64,000 nucleotides of DNA, taken from Bordetella petrii. Its GTDB lineage: Bacteria > Pseudomonadota > Gammaproteobacteria > Burkholderiales > Burkholderiaceae_B. The stretch spans positions 1-64,000 of the forward strand of contig WMBV01000024.1 in NCBI GenBank assembly GCA_017745595.1, in the 5' to 3' direction. The position numbers and the translations under genes are program-made. Of the stretch, positions 1 to 8,713 are shown piece by piece (position 1 is the stretch's first letter; every line of letters begins with the position of its first letter). Under the pieces are notes generated by a model, which had not been told where the DNA came from, made no database searches, and worked only from the letters and a program-made list of their open reading frames with translations.

Positions 1-77
1 TACTCCGCCTCATGATCCGACACCATTTGTACCGCCCGCGCCTTAACCTCGGGCGAAAAACTCTTTACTTTCTTCAT
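1..77 (-). CDS. IS3-family transposase OrfA, N-terminal fragment
   Basis: Twenty-five codons are visible, reading MKKVKSFSPEVKARAVQMVS and then DHEAEY before the window edge. This is the usual start of IS3-family OrfA, the helix-turn-helix protein that binds the element's ends and is joined to the OrfB integrase by frameshifting. A ribosome-binding stretch (GGAG) lies just upstream on the minus strand. The rest of the gene is outside the window, so function cannot be tested. The call rests on the N-terminal pattern and on the adjoining terminal-repeat-like sequence. Confidence 0.6.
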   Translation of the reverse strand, partial: MKKVKSFSPEVKARAVQMVSDHEAE

Positions 78-127
78 GGCTCCATTCTCTCAAATGTCGG
101 AGCCTCCGAGTTTCCCGGGGCGGTTCA
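1..127 (-). mobile_element. End of an IS3-like insertion sequence (partial)
   Basis: The terminus at 127 reads inward on the minus strand as TGAACCGCCCCGGGAAACTC, which resembles the TG-starting terminal inverted repeats of IS3-family elements. A transposase start follows about 50 bp inside it. Only the left end is in the window, so the element's length, group and intactness cannot be judged. The other terminus and the target duplication lie outside; CAC next to the end could be part of a 3-bp duplication. Confidence 0.6.
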
Positions 128-157
128 CACCGTGGTATCCAGACTGCGGCGCCTTAT

Positions 158-191
158 CGGTGTCTGACACCCTGCGGGAGTCAGACACCTG
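158..191. repeat. Single arm of the dispersed hairpin repeat
   Basis: This is one 34-nt hairpin arm: GGTGTCTGAC paired with GTCAGACACC, with an inner CCC/GGG stem. Elsewhere in the window the arm is almost always paired with an inverted partner 25-27 nt away. Here the partner position is occupied by the IS3-like terminus at 127, so the insertion may have split or deleted the other arm. It lies just past the ettA stop codon. Confidence 0.85.
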
Positions 192-211
192 GTTCCGGGG
201 CCCGGCCACTC

Positions 212-1885
<1,674 letters not shown>

Positions 1886-1942
1886 GGACTCGTATGCAAA
1901 AGGACTAATCAGAGGGAAGCGATGATTGTAGGCCGGAACCGC

Positions 1943-2848
1943 TCAGGCGGCCCGGGCCGCGCGGGGACGCCACTGCGCCAGGCTGACGCCGGCCAGCGCC
2001 ATCAGGCCGCCGGCCACGTGATAGGCGCGCGGCACTTCGCCCAGCATGGCGGCGGCGATGGCCACCGTGGCCACCGGCATCAGGTTCAGGAAGATGCTGG
2101 CGCGGCTGGGGCCCAGCCAGCGCACGCCCTGCATCCACAGATACGGCGCGAACAGCGACGGGAAAATACCCGCGTACAGCACCAGCGGCAGATTGGCGGC
2201 ATTCAGCGGCGAGGCCGGCGCCAGCAGGAACGACGGCAGCTGCAACGCAATGCCGAACAGCACCTGCACATACAGAGACTGCCACAGGCCGATCGGCATG
2301 GGCCAGCGGCGCAGCAGCACGCCATACAAGGCATAGGCCAGCGCGGCCAGGCCCATCAGCGCGTCGCCCAGGTTGCCGTCCATGGCCAGCAGCCGCGCCG
2401 GATCGCCCTCGCCCAGCAGCACGGCCAGGCCCGCCAGCGACAGCACGCCGCCCAGCACCGCGGTAACGGCCGGACGCTCGCGCAGCACCAGGCTGCCCAG
2501 CATGATGGTCAGCAGCGGCACCATGGCGGTAATGATGCCCATGTTGGTGGCAGTGGTGCTGGCCGCCGCCACGTAGGTCAGCCCCTGGTACAGGGCCGTG
2601 CCCAGCGCGCCCAGTACGGCCAGCTTGAACAGGTGCGGCGCGATGGCGCGGCGATTGCGCAGCACGCGCGGCAAGACGAAGGGCGTCATCAGCAGCGCGG
2701 CCAGCACCCAGCGGTAAAACCCGATCACGGCCGGTTCGATGACGCTGGCGGCCATCTTGGTCACCACCATGTTCAGCGACCAGATCAGCGCCGCGGTCAG
2801 TGGAAACAGCATATGGCGCGGCAACGGCGCGGGAACGGCGGCAGGCAT
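1943..2848 (-). CDS. EamA-type DMT-superfamily inner-membrane permease
   Basis: This 301-residue protein has about ten hydrophobic helices in two similar halves, the layout of the EamA/RhaT drug-metabolite transporter family. The first half carries IEPAVIGFYRW, the second ALYGVLLRRW and AEIFPSLFAPYLW-like segments; an Arg-rich tail ends it. Family members export amino acids, metabolites or drugs, and the substrate cannot be read from sequence. The ATG at 2848 was chosen because a hydrophobic helix starts about 15 residues later. It is 57 bp upstream of ettA on the same strand, so co-transcription is possible. Confidence 0.85.
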   Translation of the reverse strand: MPAAVPAPLPRHMLFPLTAALIWSLNMVVTKMAASVIEPAVIGFYRWVLAALLMTPFVLPRVLRNRRAIAPHLFKLAVLGALGTALYQGLTYVAAASTTATNMGIITAMVPLLTIMLGSLVLRERPAVTAVLGGVLSLAGLAVLLGEGDPARLLAMDGNLGDALMGLAALAYALYGVLLRRWPMPIGLWQSLYVQVLFGIALQLPSFLLAPASPLNAANLPLVLYAGIFPSLFAPYLWMQGVRWLGPSRASIFLNLMPVATVAIAAAMLGEVPRAYHVAGGLMALAGVSLAQWRPRAARAA

Positions 2849-2985
2849 GGCAAGAGACGCGGAGCAAAGCCGCGATATTAGCGCCTGGCCGGCCCGCGGC
2901 CCGCAACCGGCCGCGCAAAACGCGCGACAATGGCGGCATTTACCGCTTTTGCGCGGCCCCGCGCCGCGCCCTACCAGGAATTGCC

Positions 2986-3480
2986 ATGTCTGCTTCCGCC
3001 ACGCCGCCGGCCTCGTTGACGCATTTCAGTTCGCAAGAACTCGACATGCTGGCCAAGACCGCCGATGCCCTGAGCGCCTATCTGGGCAAGCCCGTGCTGG
3101 CCGAGGTCTTGCTGGGCGACGAAGGCACCGAATGGGTCAGCTTCGGCGTGCCCGTCGCCCAGGGCGCCGCCAACGACGACCAGCCCCATGTGCAGATGGG
3201 CGGCCCGCAGGCGCGCCTGCTGGGCAACCGCGGCGGCCTGGATCCCGCCGACGACGACACCTACGATTGCCTGTATTTGTGGGCCGTGCAGATCACGCTG
3301 GCCGAGGGCGAACGCTTCGTGAAACTGGACCAGTCGGGCGAAGAAACGGCCTGGTCCGACGAACTGGCCGACGTGCTGCCCTTCGCGCTGACCGACGAGC
3401 CGCTGCCGGACGACGACGACGATGACGAAGATGAAGACGATCCCGGCGACGACCCGCACGCGGGCCACGGCCATCGTTAA
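2986..3480 (+). CDS. Hypothetical protein with acidic, His-containing tail
   Basis: This 164-residue protein was not recognised. The ATG at 2986 follows CCAGGAATTGCC, a plausible ribosome-binding site. The body (residues about 1-140) looks like a compact soluble alpha/beta domain with no signal peptide. The C-terminus is striking: an unbroken run of Asp, then DEDEDDPGDDPHAGHGHR. Such tails can bind cations or basic partners, but that is a guess. It is divergent from the DMT permease and convergent with the glycosyltransferase. The codon usage fits a real gene. Confidence 0.8.
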   Translation: MSASATPPASLTHFSSQELDMLAKTADALSAYLGKPVLAEVLLGDEGTEWVSFGVPVAQGAANDDQPHVQMGGPQARLLGNRGGLDPADDDTYDCLYLWAVQITLAEGERFVKLDQSGEETAWSDELADVLPFALTDEPLPDDDDDDEDEDDPGDDPHAGHGHR

Positions 3481-3535
3481 GGGCGACAGTATTGGCGCAT
3501 CGCGGCGGTGTCCGGCATCGCGCCGGCAACCGCCG

Positions 3536-4471
3536 CTACGCCAGCCCGCGCCGGCGGTCGCGCCGGTATAGCAGGTAGCCCAGCGGCCACATCAGCGCCA
3601 CCAGCGCGCGCGCGGCGGGCTGGGTCAGCCGGTAGGCGCGCACCGCGTTCGGCACGCCGGAATACTCGAGATCGAGCCGGAAGCGCGAGTAGCGCGCCGC
3701 GGCCATCAGGAATTCCTTGGGCCGGAAGCGGAACCAGTCCATGTGGTGTTCCAGGATGTCCCAGGCCAGCAGGTACAGGCCCTGGGCGTTGTTGCGCACC
3801 GAGACCGCGCCGCGGCTCAGGCCGTCGGCGCTGGGGTGGTAGATGCGCACCACCTGGTTGATGCAGCGGTTCTGGTATCCGGCGCGCGCCATCGCCCACC
3901 AGATCAGGCTTTCGGGCACGAAACCGGCCACGTTTTCCGGGAACGGGAAGCGGCGCAATACGTCGGTGCGCATGCTGCCGAATTTTTCGCCCTTGATGCG
4001 ATAGCGGAAATACATCTCGACCGCCGAGGCATCGAAGACATCATGCGGAAAGCGGTCGCCGACAACGGAGCCATCGGGCCGGGCGCACAGGCCGGTGACC
4101 CCGACGTAGCCGTCGCGCTGTTCGACCGGTATGGCTTCCCAGGCTTCTTTCAGGGCCTGCAGCGCCTGCGGCGGGATTTCGTCGTCGCTGTCGAGCGTGA
4201 CCACGAATTCGCCACGGGCGTCCCGCACGCCGCGATTGAACGCCGTTTTCTTGTGCTGGTTCTTCTGCCAGACATAGCGGATGGGAAACGCGGCCTGCGC
4301 CTGCCAGGCCAGCACGGCCTCGTGGGTGCGGTCGGTCGAGCCGTCGTCGACCACCAACCATTCAAAATCGCGACAGGTCTGCCGGCGTAGGGATTCATAC
4401 ACACGGTACAGGGTGGCGGCCCGGTTATACGTGGGCGTCAGTACCGTGAACATGTAATGCGGGTCACTCAT
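3536..4471 (-). CDS. Family 2 glycosyltransferase
   Basis: This 311-residue cytoplasmic or membrane-peripheral GT-A enzyme starts with FTVLTPTYNRAATLYRVYES and has the nucleotide-binding block LVVDDGSTDRTHE near residues 40-52. A second acidic motif, VTLDSDDEIPPQAL near residue 93, is the likely metal/sugar-nucleotide site. The C-terminal third is Arg/Tyr-rich and may hold one short hydrophobic stretch (ALVALMWPLGYLLY) that docks it at the membrane. Donor and acceptor are unknown. It stands alone, not in a polysaccharide cluster, and is divergent from the lysR gene. Confidence 0.88.
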   Translation of the reverse strand: MSDPHYMFTVLTPTYNRAATLYRVYESLRRQTCRDFEWLVVDDGSTDRTHEAVLAWQAQAAFPIRYVWQKNQHKKTAFNRGVRDARGEFVVTLDSDDEIPPQALQALKEAWEAIPVEQRDGYVGVTGLCARPDGSVVGDRFPHDVFDASAVEMYFRYRIKGEKFGSMRTDVLRRFPFPENVAGFVPESLIWWAMARAGYQNRCINQVVRIYHPSADGLSRGAVSVRNNAQGLYLLAWDILEHHMDWFRFRPKEFLMAAARYSRFRLDLEYSGVPNAVRAYRLTQPAARALVALMWPLGYLLYRRDRRRGLA

Positions 4472-4705
4472 GCGCTGGGCCGGTTCGCGACAGGAAACTG
4501 CGACGGTCTAATTGATTATGGGTAAAAAATAAGGGCTCCAGTTTATGGGATATGAGCAGACTCCACGCATTCGCGGCAGGCCATTTTGAAAACAAATTTG
4601 TCATGTTTTTCCAGATTTATACTGCGCCCGACTCCCGGGCGTGGATTGCGCCGCAATCCAGCGCGGCGACCAGCGGTACACTCGTGCGGCTCATCCGGAA
4701 TATTC

Positions 4706-5629
4706 ATGGAATCCAACGCCATCCAGCTGAACGATATTGCGCTGTTCGTCGAAGTGGCTCGCCGCAAGAGCTTCAGCATGGCGGCGCGCGCGCTGGCGAT
4801 GCCCACCTCGACCCTGTCGCGCCGCATCGGGCAGCTTGAACAGGCGATCGGCCTGCGGCTCATCAACCGCAACACGCGGCGCCTGGAACTGACCCAGGCG
4901 GGCGCGGCTTACCTGCGCCGCTGCCAGGGGCTGGTAGACGAGGCGCGCCTGGCGCACGAGCAATTGCAGGCCCTGTCGGCCCGCCCGCAAGGACGGCTGA
5001 GCATCTCGATACCCTACAGCATCGCCATCTGGCTGCTGCCGGAAGCGCTGCAAGCCTTCACCGAGCAATACCCCGACCTGGAATGCGAGTTCGACCTGAA
5101 TCTGAAGCCGGTCGAGAATTCGGAAGGCGGCCCGTTCGACCTGACGCTGCGATTCGGCCGCGAGCAGGTAACGGCCGAGCTCGCGGCGGACGAATCGCTG
5201 GTGCGGGAAATCGCCTCGCTGGACAGCTATCTGTATGCGTCGGCCGAGTACCTGCAGGCGCACGGCGAACCCTTGCGGCCGGCCGACCTGGCGCGGCACG
5301 AATGCCTGCGCACTACCATCGACCGCGAGCATTCGTTCTGGACACTGCGCAACGGCGAGCACACCGAGCGCGTGGCCGTGCGGGGCGCCATCGCCGGCAA
5401 CAACATCAGCGTCATGGGCGCCCTGTCGGGCCTGGGCCTGGGTATCACGCGGCTGCCGAACTGCCGCGCGCTGGCGCCCATCATCGACAGCAATGGCCTG
5501 CGGCGGATCTTGCCCGGCTGGAGCACCGAGCCGCTGCCGCTGTACGCGCTGTTCCCGTCGCCGGTGCTGCCCGCCAAGACCCGCGTCTTCATGGAATTCC
5601 TGCGGCCCTGGCTGGACCCGGCGGATTGA
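4706..5629 (+). CDS. LysR-family transcriptional regulator
   Basis: This is a 307-residue LysR regulator. The winged helix-turn-helix lies at residues about 8-65 (DIALFVEVARRKSFSMAARA then STLSRRIGQLEQ), followed by the periplasmic-binding-protein-like effector domain. The ATG at 4706 is preferred over an in-frame start at 4586 because the HTH begins directly after it, as is usual in the family. The ordering NDIALFVEVARRKSF resembles the CrgA/DmlR group. The target is unknown; the upstream neighbour is the divergent glycosyltransferase. The 234-bp divergent region is AT-rich and contains the 10-bp palindrome ACAAATTTGT at 4592-4601. Confidence 0.9.
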   Translation: MESNAIQLNDIALFVEVARRKSFSMAARALAMPTSTLSRRIGQLEQAIGLRLINRNTRRLELTQAGAAYLRRCQGLVDEARLAHEQLQALSARPQGRLSISIPYSIAIWLLPEALQAFTEQYPDLECEFDLNLKPVENSEGGPFDLTLRFGREQVTAELAADESLVREIASLDSYLYASAEYLQAHGEPLRPADLARHECLRTTIDREHSFWTLRNGEHTERVAVRGAIAGNNISVMGALSGLGLGITRLPNCRALAPIIDSNGLRRILPGWSTEPLPLYALFPSPVLPAKTRVFMEFLRPWLDPAD

Positions 5630-5639
5630 GGCGGATGAG

Positions 5640-5771
5640 CAGGTGTCTGACTCCCGCAGGGTGTCAGACACCGAAGTGAGCAGAACGCCTTTCACACAGC
5701 GGTGTCAGGCACCTGCGGAGCCTGACACCTGTTCGTCTGTGTCTGACACCCTTGCGGGAGTCAGACACTTG
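5640..5771. repeat. Dispersed hairpin repeat, three arms
   Basis: Arm A is at 5640-5673. A 26-nt linker follows, then a variant inverted arm at 5700-5731 whose stem is GGTGTCAGGC/GCCTGACACC-like, then a third inverted arm of the normal type at 5737-5771. The linker (AAGTGAGCAGAACGCC...) is almost the same as that at 57036-57061, where the same variant arm occurs. It sits between the convergent ends of the lysR gene and the 42-residue gene. Confidence 0.9.
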
Positions 5772-5775
5772 CCCC

Positions 5776-5809
5776 AAAAAAAAACCGCCGGAAGACCGGC
5801 GGTTTTTTT
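5776..5809. terminator. Bidirectional intrinsic terminator
   Basis: A run of nine A precedes the stem ACCGCCGG-AAGA-CCGGCGGT and seven T follow it. It therefore terminates in both directions. It ends the small gene on the minus strand, whose stop is about 14 bp away, and read-through from the hairpin-repeat side on the plus strand. Confidence 0.9.
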
Positions 5810-5822
5810 ACCAAGACGCGGA

Positions 5823-5951
5823 TTACACGCGCTTGATCTTTTCCAGCATCTTGAAAACGCCCTTGGGCGAGTTGACGAACAAGCGCTTGAAAGCCTTGCC
5901 CAGGCAACGGCGTTCCAGGGTGTTGCGACGCACGCGTTTACGCTCAGCCAT
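5823..5951 (-). CDS. Small highly basic protein, 42 residues, function unknown
   Basis: The protein runs MAERKRVRRNTLERRCLGKA and ends FKMLEKIKRV. It has 15 Lys/Arg against 3 Glu, so the net charge is about +12, with one Cys and two short amphipathic stretches. GGAGAA lies 9 nt before the ATG, and an intrinsic terminator follows directly, so it looks like a complete single-gene unit. At first sight it recalls a small ribosomal protein, but it does not match S21, L34 or L36 as known. A nucleic-acid- or ribosome-binding role is likely from composition only. Confidence 0.75.
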   Translation of the reverse strand: MAERKRVRRNTLERRCLGKAFKRLFVNSPKGVFKMLEKIKRV

Positions 5952-6106
5952 GATGGTTCTCCGGTAAGGTTCGATGGTGCCCAAACCCGCCCGACGTGCC
6001 CGGCGACGATACCGGGGGCCACAGGCTGGCGGCAAAAACTGGGATAACTCGGCATTCTAGCCCGAAATGGGCTGCCCCGCCAAACCGCCCTGCCCGCTGG
6101 CGCCGC

Positions 6107-7048
6107 CTATGCGCCCGCGCCGGCCTGCCCGGCCAGCAAGGCCCGCACCGCGTCGGGGCGCGGCAGGGGCGCCACCGCGCCATAGCCCGTGGTGGACAGG
6201 GCCGCCGCGGCGTTGGCGTAGCGCACCGCCGCCAGCCAGTCGTCGCCGGCGCAGCGGCGCGCCAGCAGGTTGCCGGCGAAGCAATCGCCGGCCCCCGTGG
6301 CATCCACGGCCTGTACCTTCAGCCCGGGCACCGGGGTGCGGGCATGGCCGTCGTCGACCAGCGCCCCGTCTTTGCCCAGCTTCAGCACCACCACGCCCGG
6401 CGCGCCGGCGCCGCGGATCCAGTCGAGCGTGCGCTGCGGATCGTCGTGGCCGGTCAGGTGGCGCAGGTCGTCCAGGCTGGGCAGGAACAGGTCGGCCATG
6501 CCCAGGGCCTCGCGCAGAATGGCCCGCGCGCGCGCCACCGGCCAGAGCCCCAGGCGCAGGTTGGAATCGAGGCTGACCTGCCCGCCGGCCTGCCGCGTGG
6601 CCGCGATGGCGGCAAACACGGTGTCGCAGGCGCTGGCGCTGATGGCCAGGCTGATGCCCGATACGTGCAGGAAGCGGCTGCGCGCCAGCGGCCCGCCGTC
6701 CAGGTCGGACGGCTGCATGCGGCTGGCGGCCGAATCGCGGCGCAAATAGCTGAACACGTGCCCGGCGGAACCATGCTGCACGAAGTACACCCCGGTATGG
6801 GCGGCGGAATCGACGCGCACGCCCGCGGTGTCGACCTGTTCGTCGCGCAGCAGCCGCAGCACCTGTTCGCCGAAGGCATCGCCGCCCACGCGCGTCAGAT
6901 AGGCGCAGCGGGCACCCTGGCGGGCGGCGGCGATCACGGCATTGGACGTATCGCCGCCGAAGCCCTGCAGATAATGGGGATCGCCGGCGCGGGTCTGGTT
7001 GAATTCGATGAGCGGCTCGCCCAGGCCGACAATGTCGAAGTCAGCCAT
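6107..7048 (-). CDS. kdgK: 2-dehydro-3-deoxygluconokinase (PfkB family)
   Basis: This 313-residue sugar kinase would phosphorylate 2-keto-3-deoxygluconate to KDPG with ATP. The N-terminus reads DIVGLGEPLIEFNQ, with the substrate-contact block GFGGDTSNAVIAAARQGA at about 29-46. The second PfkB signature is VDATGAGDCFAGNLLARR at about 248-265, with the catalytic base Asp255. The ATG at 7048 overlaps the end of the aldolase gene by 8 bp, giving translational coupling. The aldolase next door supports KDG over ribose or fructose as substrate. The exact hexonate isomer (gluconate or galactonate type) is not resolved. Confidence 0.88.
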   Translation of the reverse strand: MADFDIVGLGEPLIEFNQTRAGDPHYLQGFGGDTSNAVIAAARQGARCAYLTRVGGDAFGEQVLRLLRDEQVDTAGVRVDSAAHTGVYFVQHGSAGHVFSYLRRDSAASRMQPSDLDGGPLARSRFLHVSGISLAISASACDTVFAAIAATRQAGGQVSLDSNLRLGLWPVARARAILREALGMADLFLPSLDDLRHLTGHDDPQRTLDWIRGAGAPGVVVLKLGKDGALVDDGHARTPVPGLKVQAVDATGAGDCFAGNLLARRCAGDDWLAAVRYANAAAALSTTGYGAVAPLPRPDAVRALLAGQAGAGA

Positions 7049-7685
7049 GAGCGGCCTCGCGCGTCTGGATGATCTGCCGCACCAGCGCGGCCGTGTCGCG
7101 CGCGGCGAAGGCGGCCGGGTCGTACAGGTTGCTGCCGATGCCGACCAGTTGGGCGCCGGCGGCGAAGTATTCGCCCATGTTCTGCCGCGTGACGCCGCCC
7201 GTGGGGCAGAACGCGACATCCGGAAACACCGACCGCAGCGCCTTCAAGTGGCCCGGGCCGCCGGTATCGGCCGGGAAGATTTTCACGATGTCGGCCCCGG
7301 CGTGGCGCGCCGCCAGCACCTCGCTGGGCGTGAACGCCCCCAGCAGGCACAGGGCCCCGGCCGCGTGCGCCATTTCGGCGATACCGGGCACCAGGCCGGG
7401 CGCCACCAGGAAATCGGCGCCGGCCACCAGCGCGTCGCGCGCCTGGGTTTCGTCCAGCACCGTGCCCACCCCCAGCGTCAGGGCATCGCCATGCTTGTCG
7501 CGCAGGGCCCGCACCAGGTCGGTGACCCCCGGGATGGTCCAGGTGAGTTCGAGCGCCTGGCACCCGGCCTGCACGGCGATTTCGGCGGCATAGCCCGCGG
7601 TGGCGGCATCGGCGTAGCGCAGCACCGGCACGACGCGGTCGGCCAGCAGGCGCGCCATCGGGACAGAAGCAGGGGTAGGGCTCAT
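7041..7685 (-). CDS. eda: 2-dehydro-3-deoxyphosphogluconate aldolase (KDPG/KHG aldolase)
   Basis: This 214-residue class I aldolase splits KDPG to pyruvate and glyceraldehyde 3-phosphate. The Schiff-base lysine is Lys135 in ADIVKIFPAD, and the catalytic Glu46 lies in ALELTWT. GVGTVLDETQARDALVAGA (about 72-90) is the usual TIM-barrel core. The start at 7685 gives the family's usual length; a longer frame exists upstream but would run into iclR. It lies between iclR and kdgK. No hexonate dehydratase or uptake gene is nearby, so the source of KDG must be encoded elsewhere. Confidence 0.9.
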   Translation of the reverse strand: MSPTPASVPMARLLADRVVPVLRYADAATAGYAAEIAVQAGCQALELTWTIPGVTDLVRALRDKHGDALTLGVGTVLDETQARDALVAGADFLVAPGLVPGIAEMAHAAGALCLLGAFTPSEVLAARHAGADIVKIFPADTGGPGHLKALRSVFPDVAFCPTGGVTRQNMGEYFAAGAQLVGIGSNLYDPAAFAARDTAALVRQIIQTREAAHG

Positions 7686-7708
7686 GGGCGTCTCGCAAAC
7701 AGGAAGGG

Positions 7709-8542
7709 TTAAGGGGAATCTTCCGCCGGGGGCGCGGGCATGCCGGCCAGGCGGTCGGCCGCCGCGGCACGCAGCCGCAGCAGGGCTTCGATATACGCGG
7801 ACGGCGGCTCGGCCGCGCGGCGCAGCGGCAGCGTGCTGACGCTGACCCCCGCCAGCGCGCGGCCGCCGGCATCGCACAGCGCCACGCCGTAGCACACGAT
7901 GCCGGCCTCGTTTTCCTCATTATCCACCGCATAGCCCAGGCGGCGTACCCGCGCCAGCTCGGCGCGCAGGGCGGGCGCCGCGGTCAGCGTGCCGGGCGTC
8001 AGGCGCGGCAGCGGCGCGCGCGCCAGCCAGGCATCCAGGGCGGCGGGCGGCAGCGCGGCCAGGCAGGCCTTGCCCACCGCGCTGCAATGCAGCGGCAACT
8101 GGCCGCCGATGCGCGAGGCCATGCGCACGGCGCCGGGACCGTCGAGCTTCTCGATATAGACCATGGCATCGCCCGCCGGCACGGCCAGGTGCACGGTCTG
8201 GCCGGTGCTGTCGCGCAGCGCGCGCAGGTCGGGCAGCAGGGCGACGCGCAGGTCGAAGCGCGCCCAGCTGCGGCCGGCCAGGCTGAGCAGCCGCGGCCCC
8301 AGCACGTAGGTGCCGTCGGCCCGCGCCACGATCAGCCCGTGTTCGAGCAGGCCCGCCACGATGCGGTACACCGTGGGGCGCGGATAGCCGCTGCGCGCGG
8401 CCAGTTCGGCCATGCCGGGCGGGCGCGCGGCATCGGCCACCTGCTGCAGCACGCACATGAACTTGCCGAACGCGGCAATGCCCGCGACCGGCGCGGCGCC
8501 GGGCACAGCCTTTGCGGAGAGCATGGCGAGAGTTTCGTCCAT
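7709..8542 (-). CDS. IclR-family transcriptional regulator of the eda-kdgK operon
   Basis: This 277-residue regulator has an N-terminal winged helix (MAELAARSGYPRPTVYRIVAGL, about residues 43-64) and a C-terminal IclR effector domain (about 100-260, including LPLHCSAVGKACLAALPP). It is the first gene of iclR-eda-kdgK, with 23 bp to eda, which suggests control of KDG use and of its own synthesis. The ATG at 8542 lies inside one copy of a 15-bp direct repeat that looks like an operator. A start at Met7 is possible and would place both repeats upstream. Confidence 0.88.
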   Translation of the reverse strand: MDETLAMLSAKAVPGAAPVAGIAAFGKFMCVLQQVADAARPPGMAELAARSGYPRPTVYRIVAGLLEHGLIVARADGTYVLGPRLLSLAGRSWARFDLRVALLPDLRALRDSTGQTVHLAVPAGDAMVYIEKLDGPGAVRMASRIGGQLPLHCSAVGKACLAALPPAALDAWLARAPLPRLTPGTLTAAPALRAELARVRRLGYAVDNEENEAGIVCYGVALCDAGGRALAGVSVSTLPLRRAAEPPSAYIEALLRLRAAAADRLAGMPAPPAEDSP

Positions 8543-8573
8543 AATATGGACATTGATTCATAATATAGACATT
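8540..8573. promoter_or_regulatory. Direct-repeat operator candidate before iclR
   Basis: Two copies of CATAATATNGACATT lie at 8540-8554 and 8559-8573, 19 bp apart, differing at one base. The first contains the annotated iclR start codon. The sequence is far more AT-rich than its surroundings. It is probably the binding site for the IclR product, but it could also serve the divergent uvrA-like gene. Confidence 0.5.
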
Positions 8574-8633
8574 ATCCCGGGGAAGCGCCGGGCTGTCGAT
8601 GCCCGGCTACCCGGAATTCCGGGAAATCTGAGA

Positions 8634-8653
8634 TACTGTTTATATATACAGAT
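8634..8653. promoter_or_regulatory. LexA (SOS) box before the tandem uvrA
   Basis: The core is CTGTTTATATATACAG at 8636-8651, a CTGT-N8-ACAG palindrome. It matches the 20-bp E. coli SOS consensus at 17 positions. It ends about 60 bp before the ATG at 8714, a normal place for LexA repression. The divergent iclR gene starts about 90 bp away on the other side. Confidence 0.85.
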
Positions 8654-8713
8654 ATTTTCAGCGATATCCTGTCCCCTTCGGGTCCCTTCTCCGCCCCACG
8701 CCACACCCCCACC

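Noticed and set aside
5823-5951. Ribosomal protein S21 (rpsU)
   Set aside because: The size class and basic charge suggested it, but the sequence does not follow the S21 pattern and is only 42 residues.
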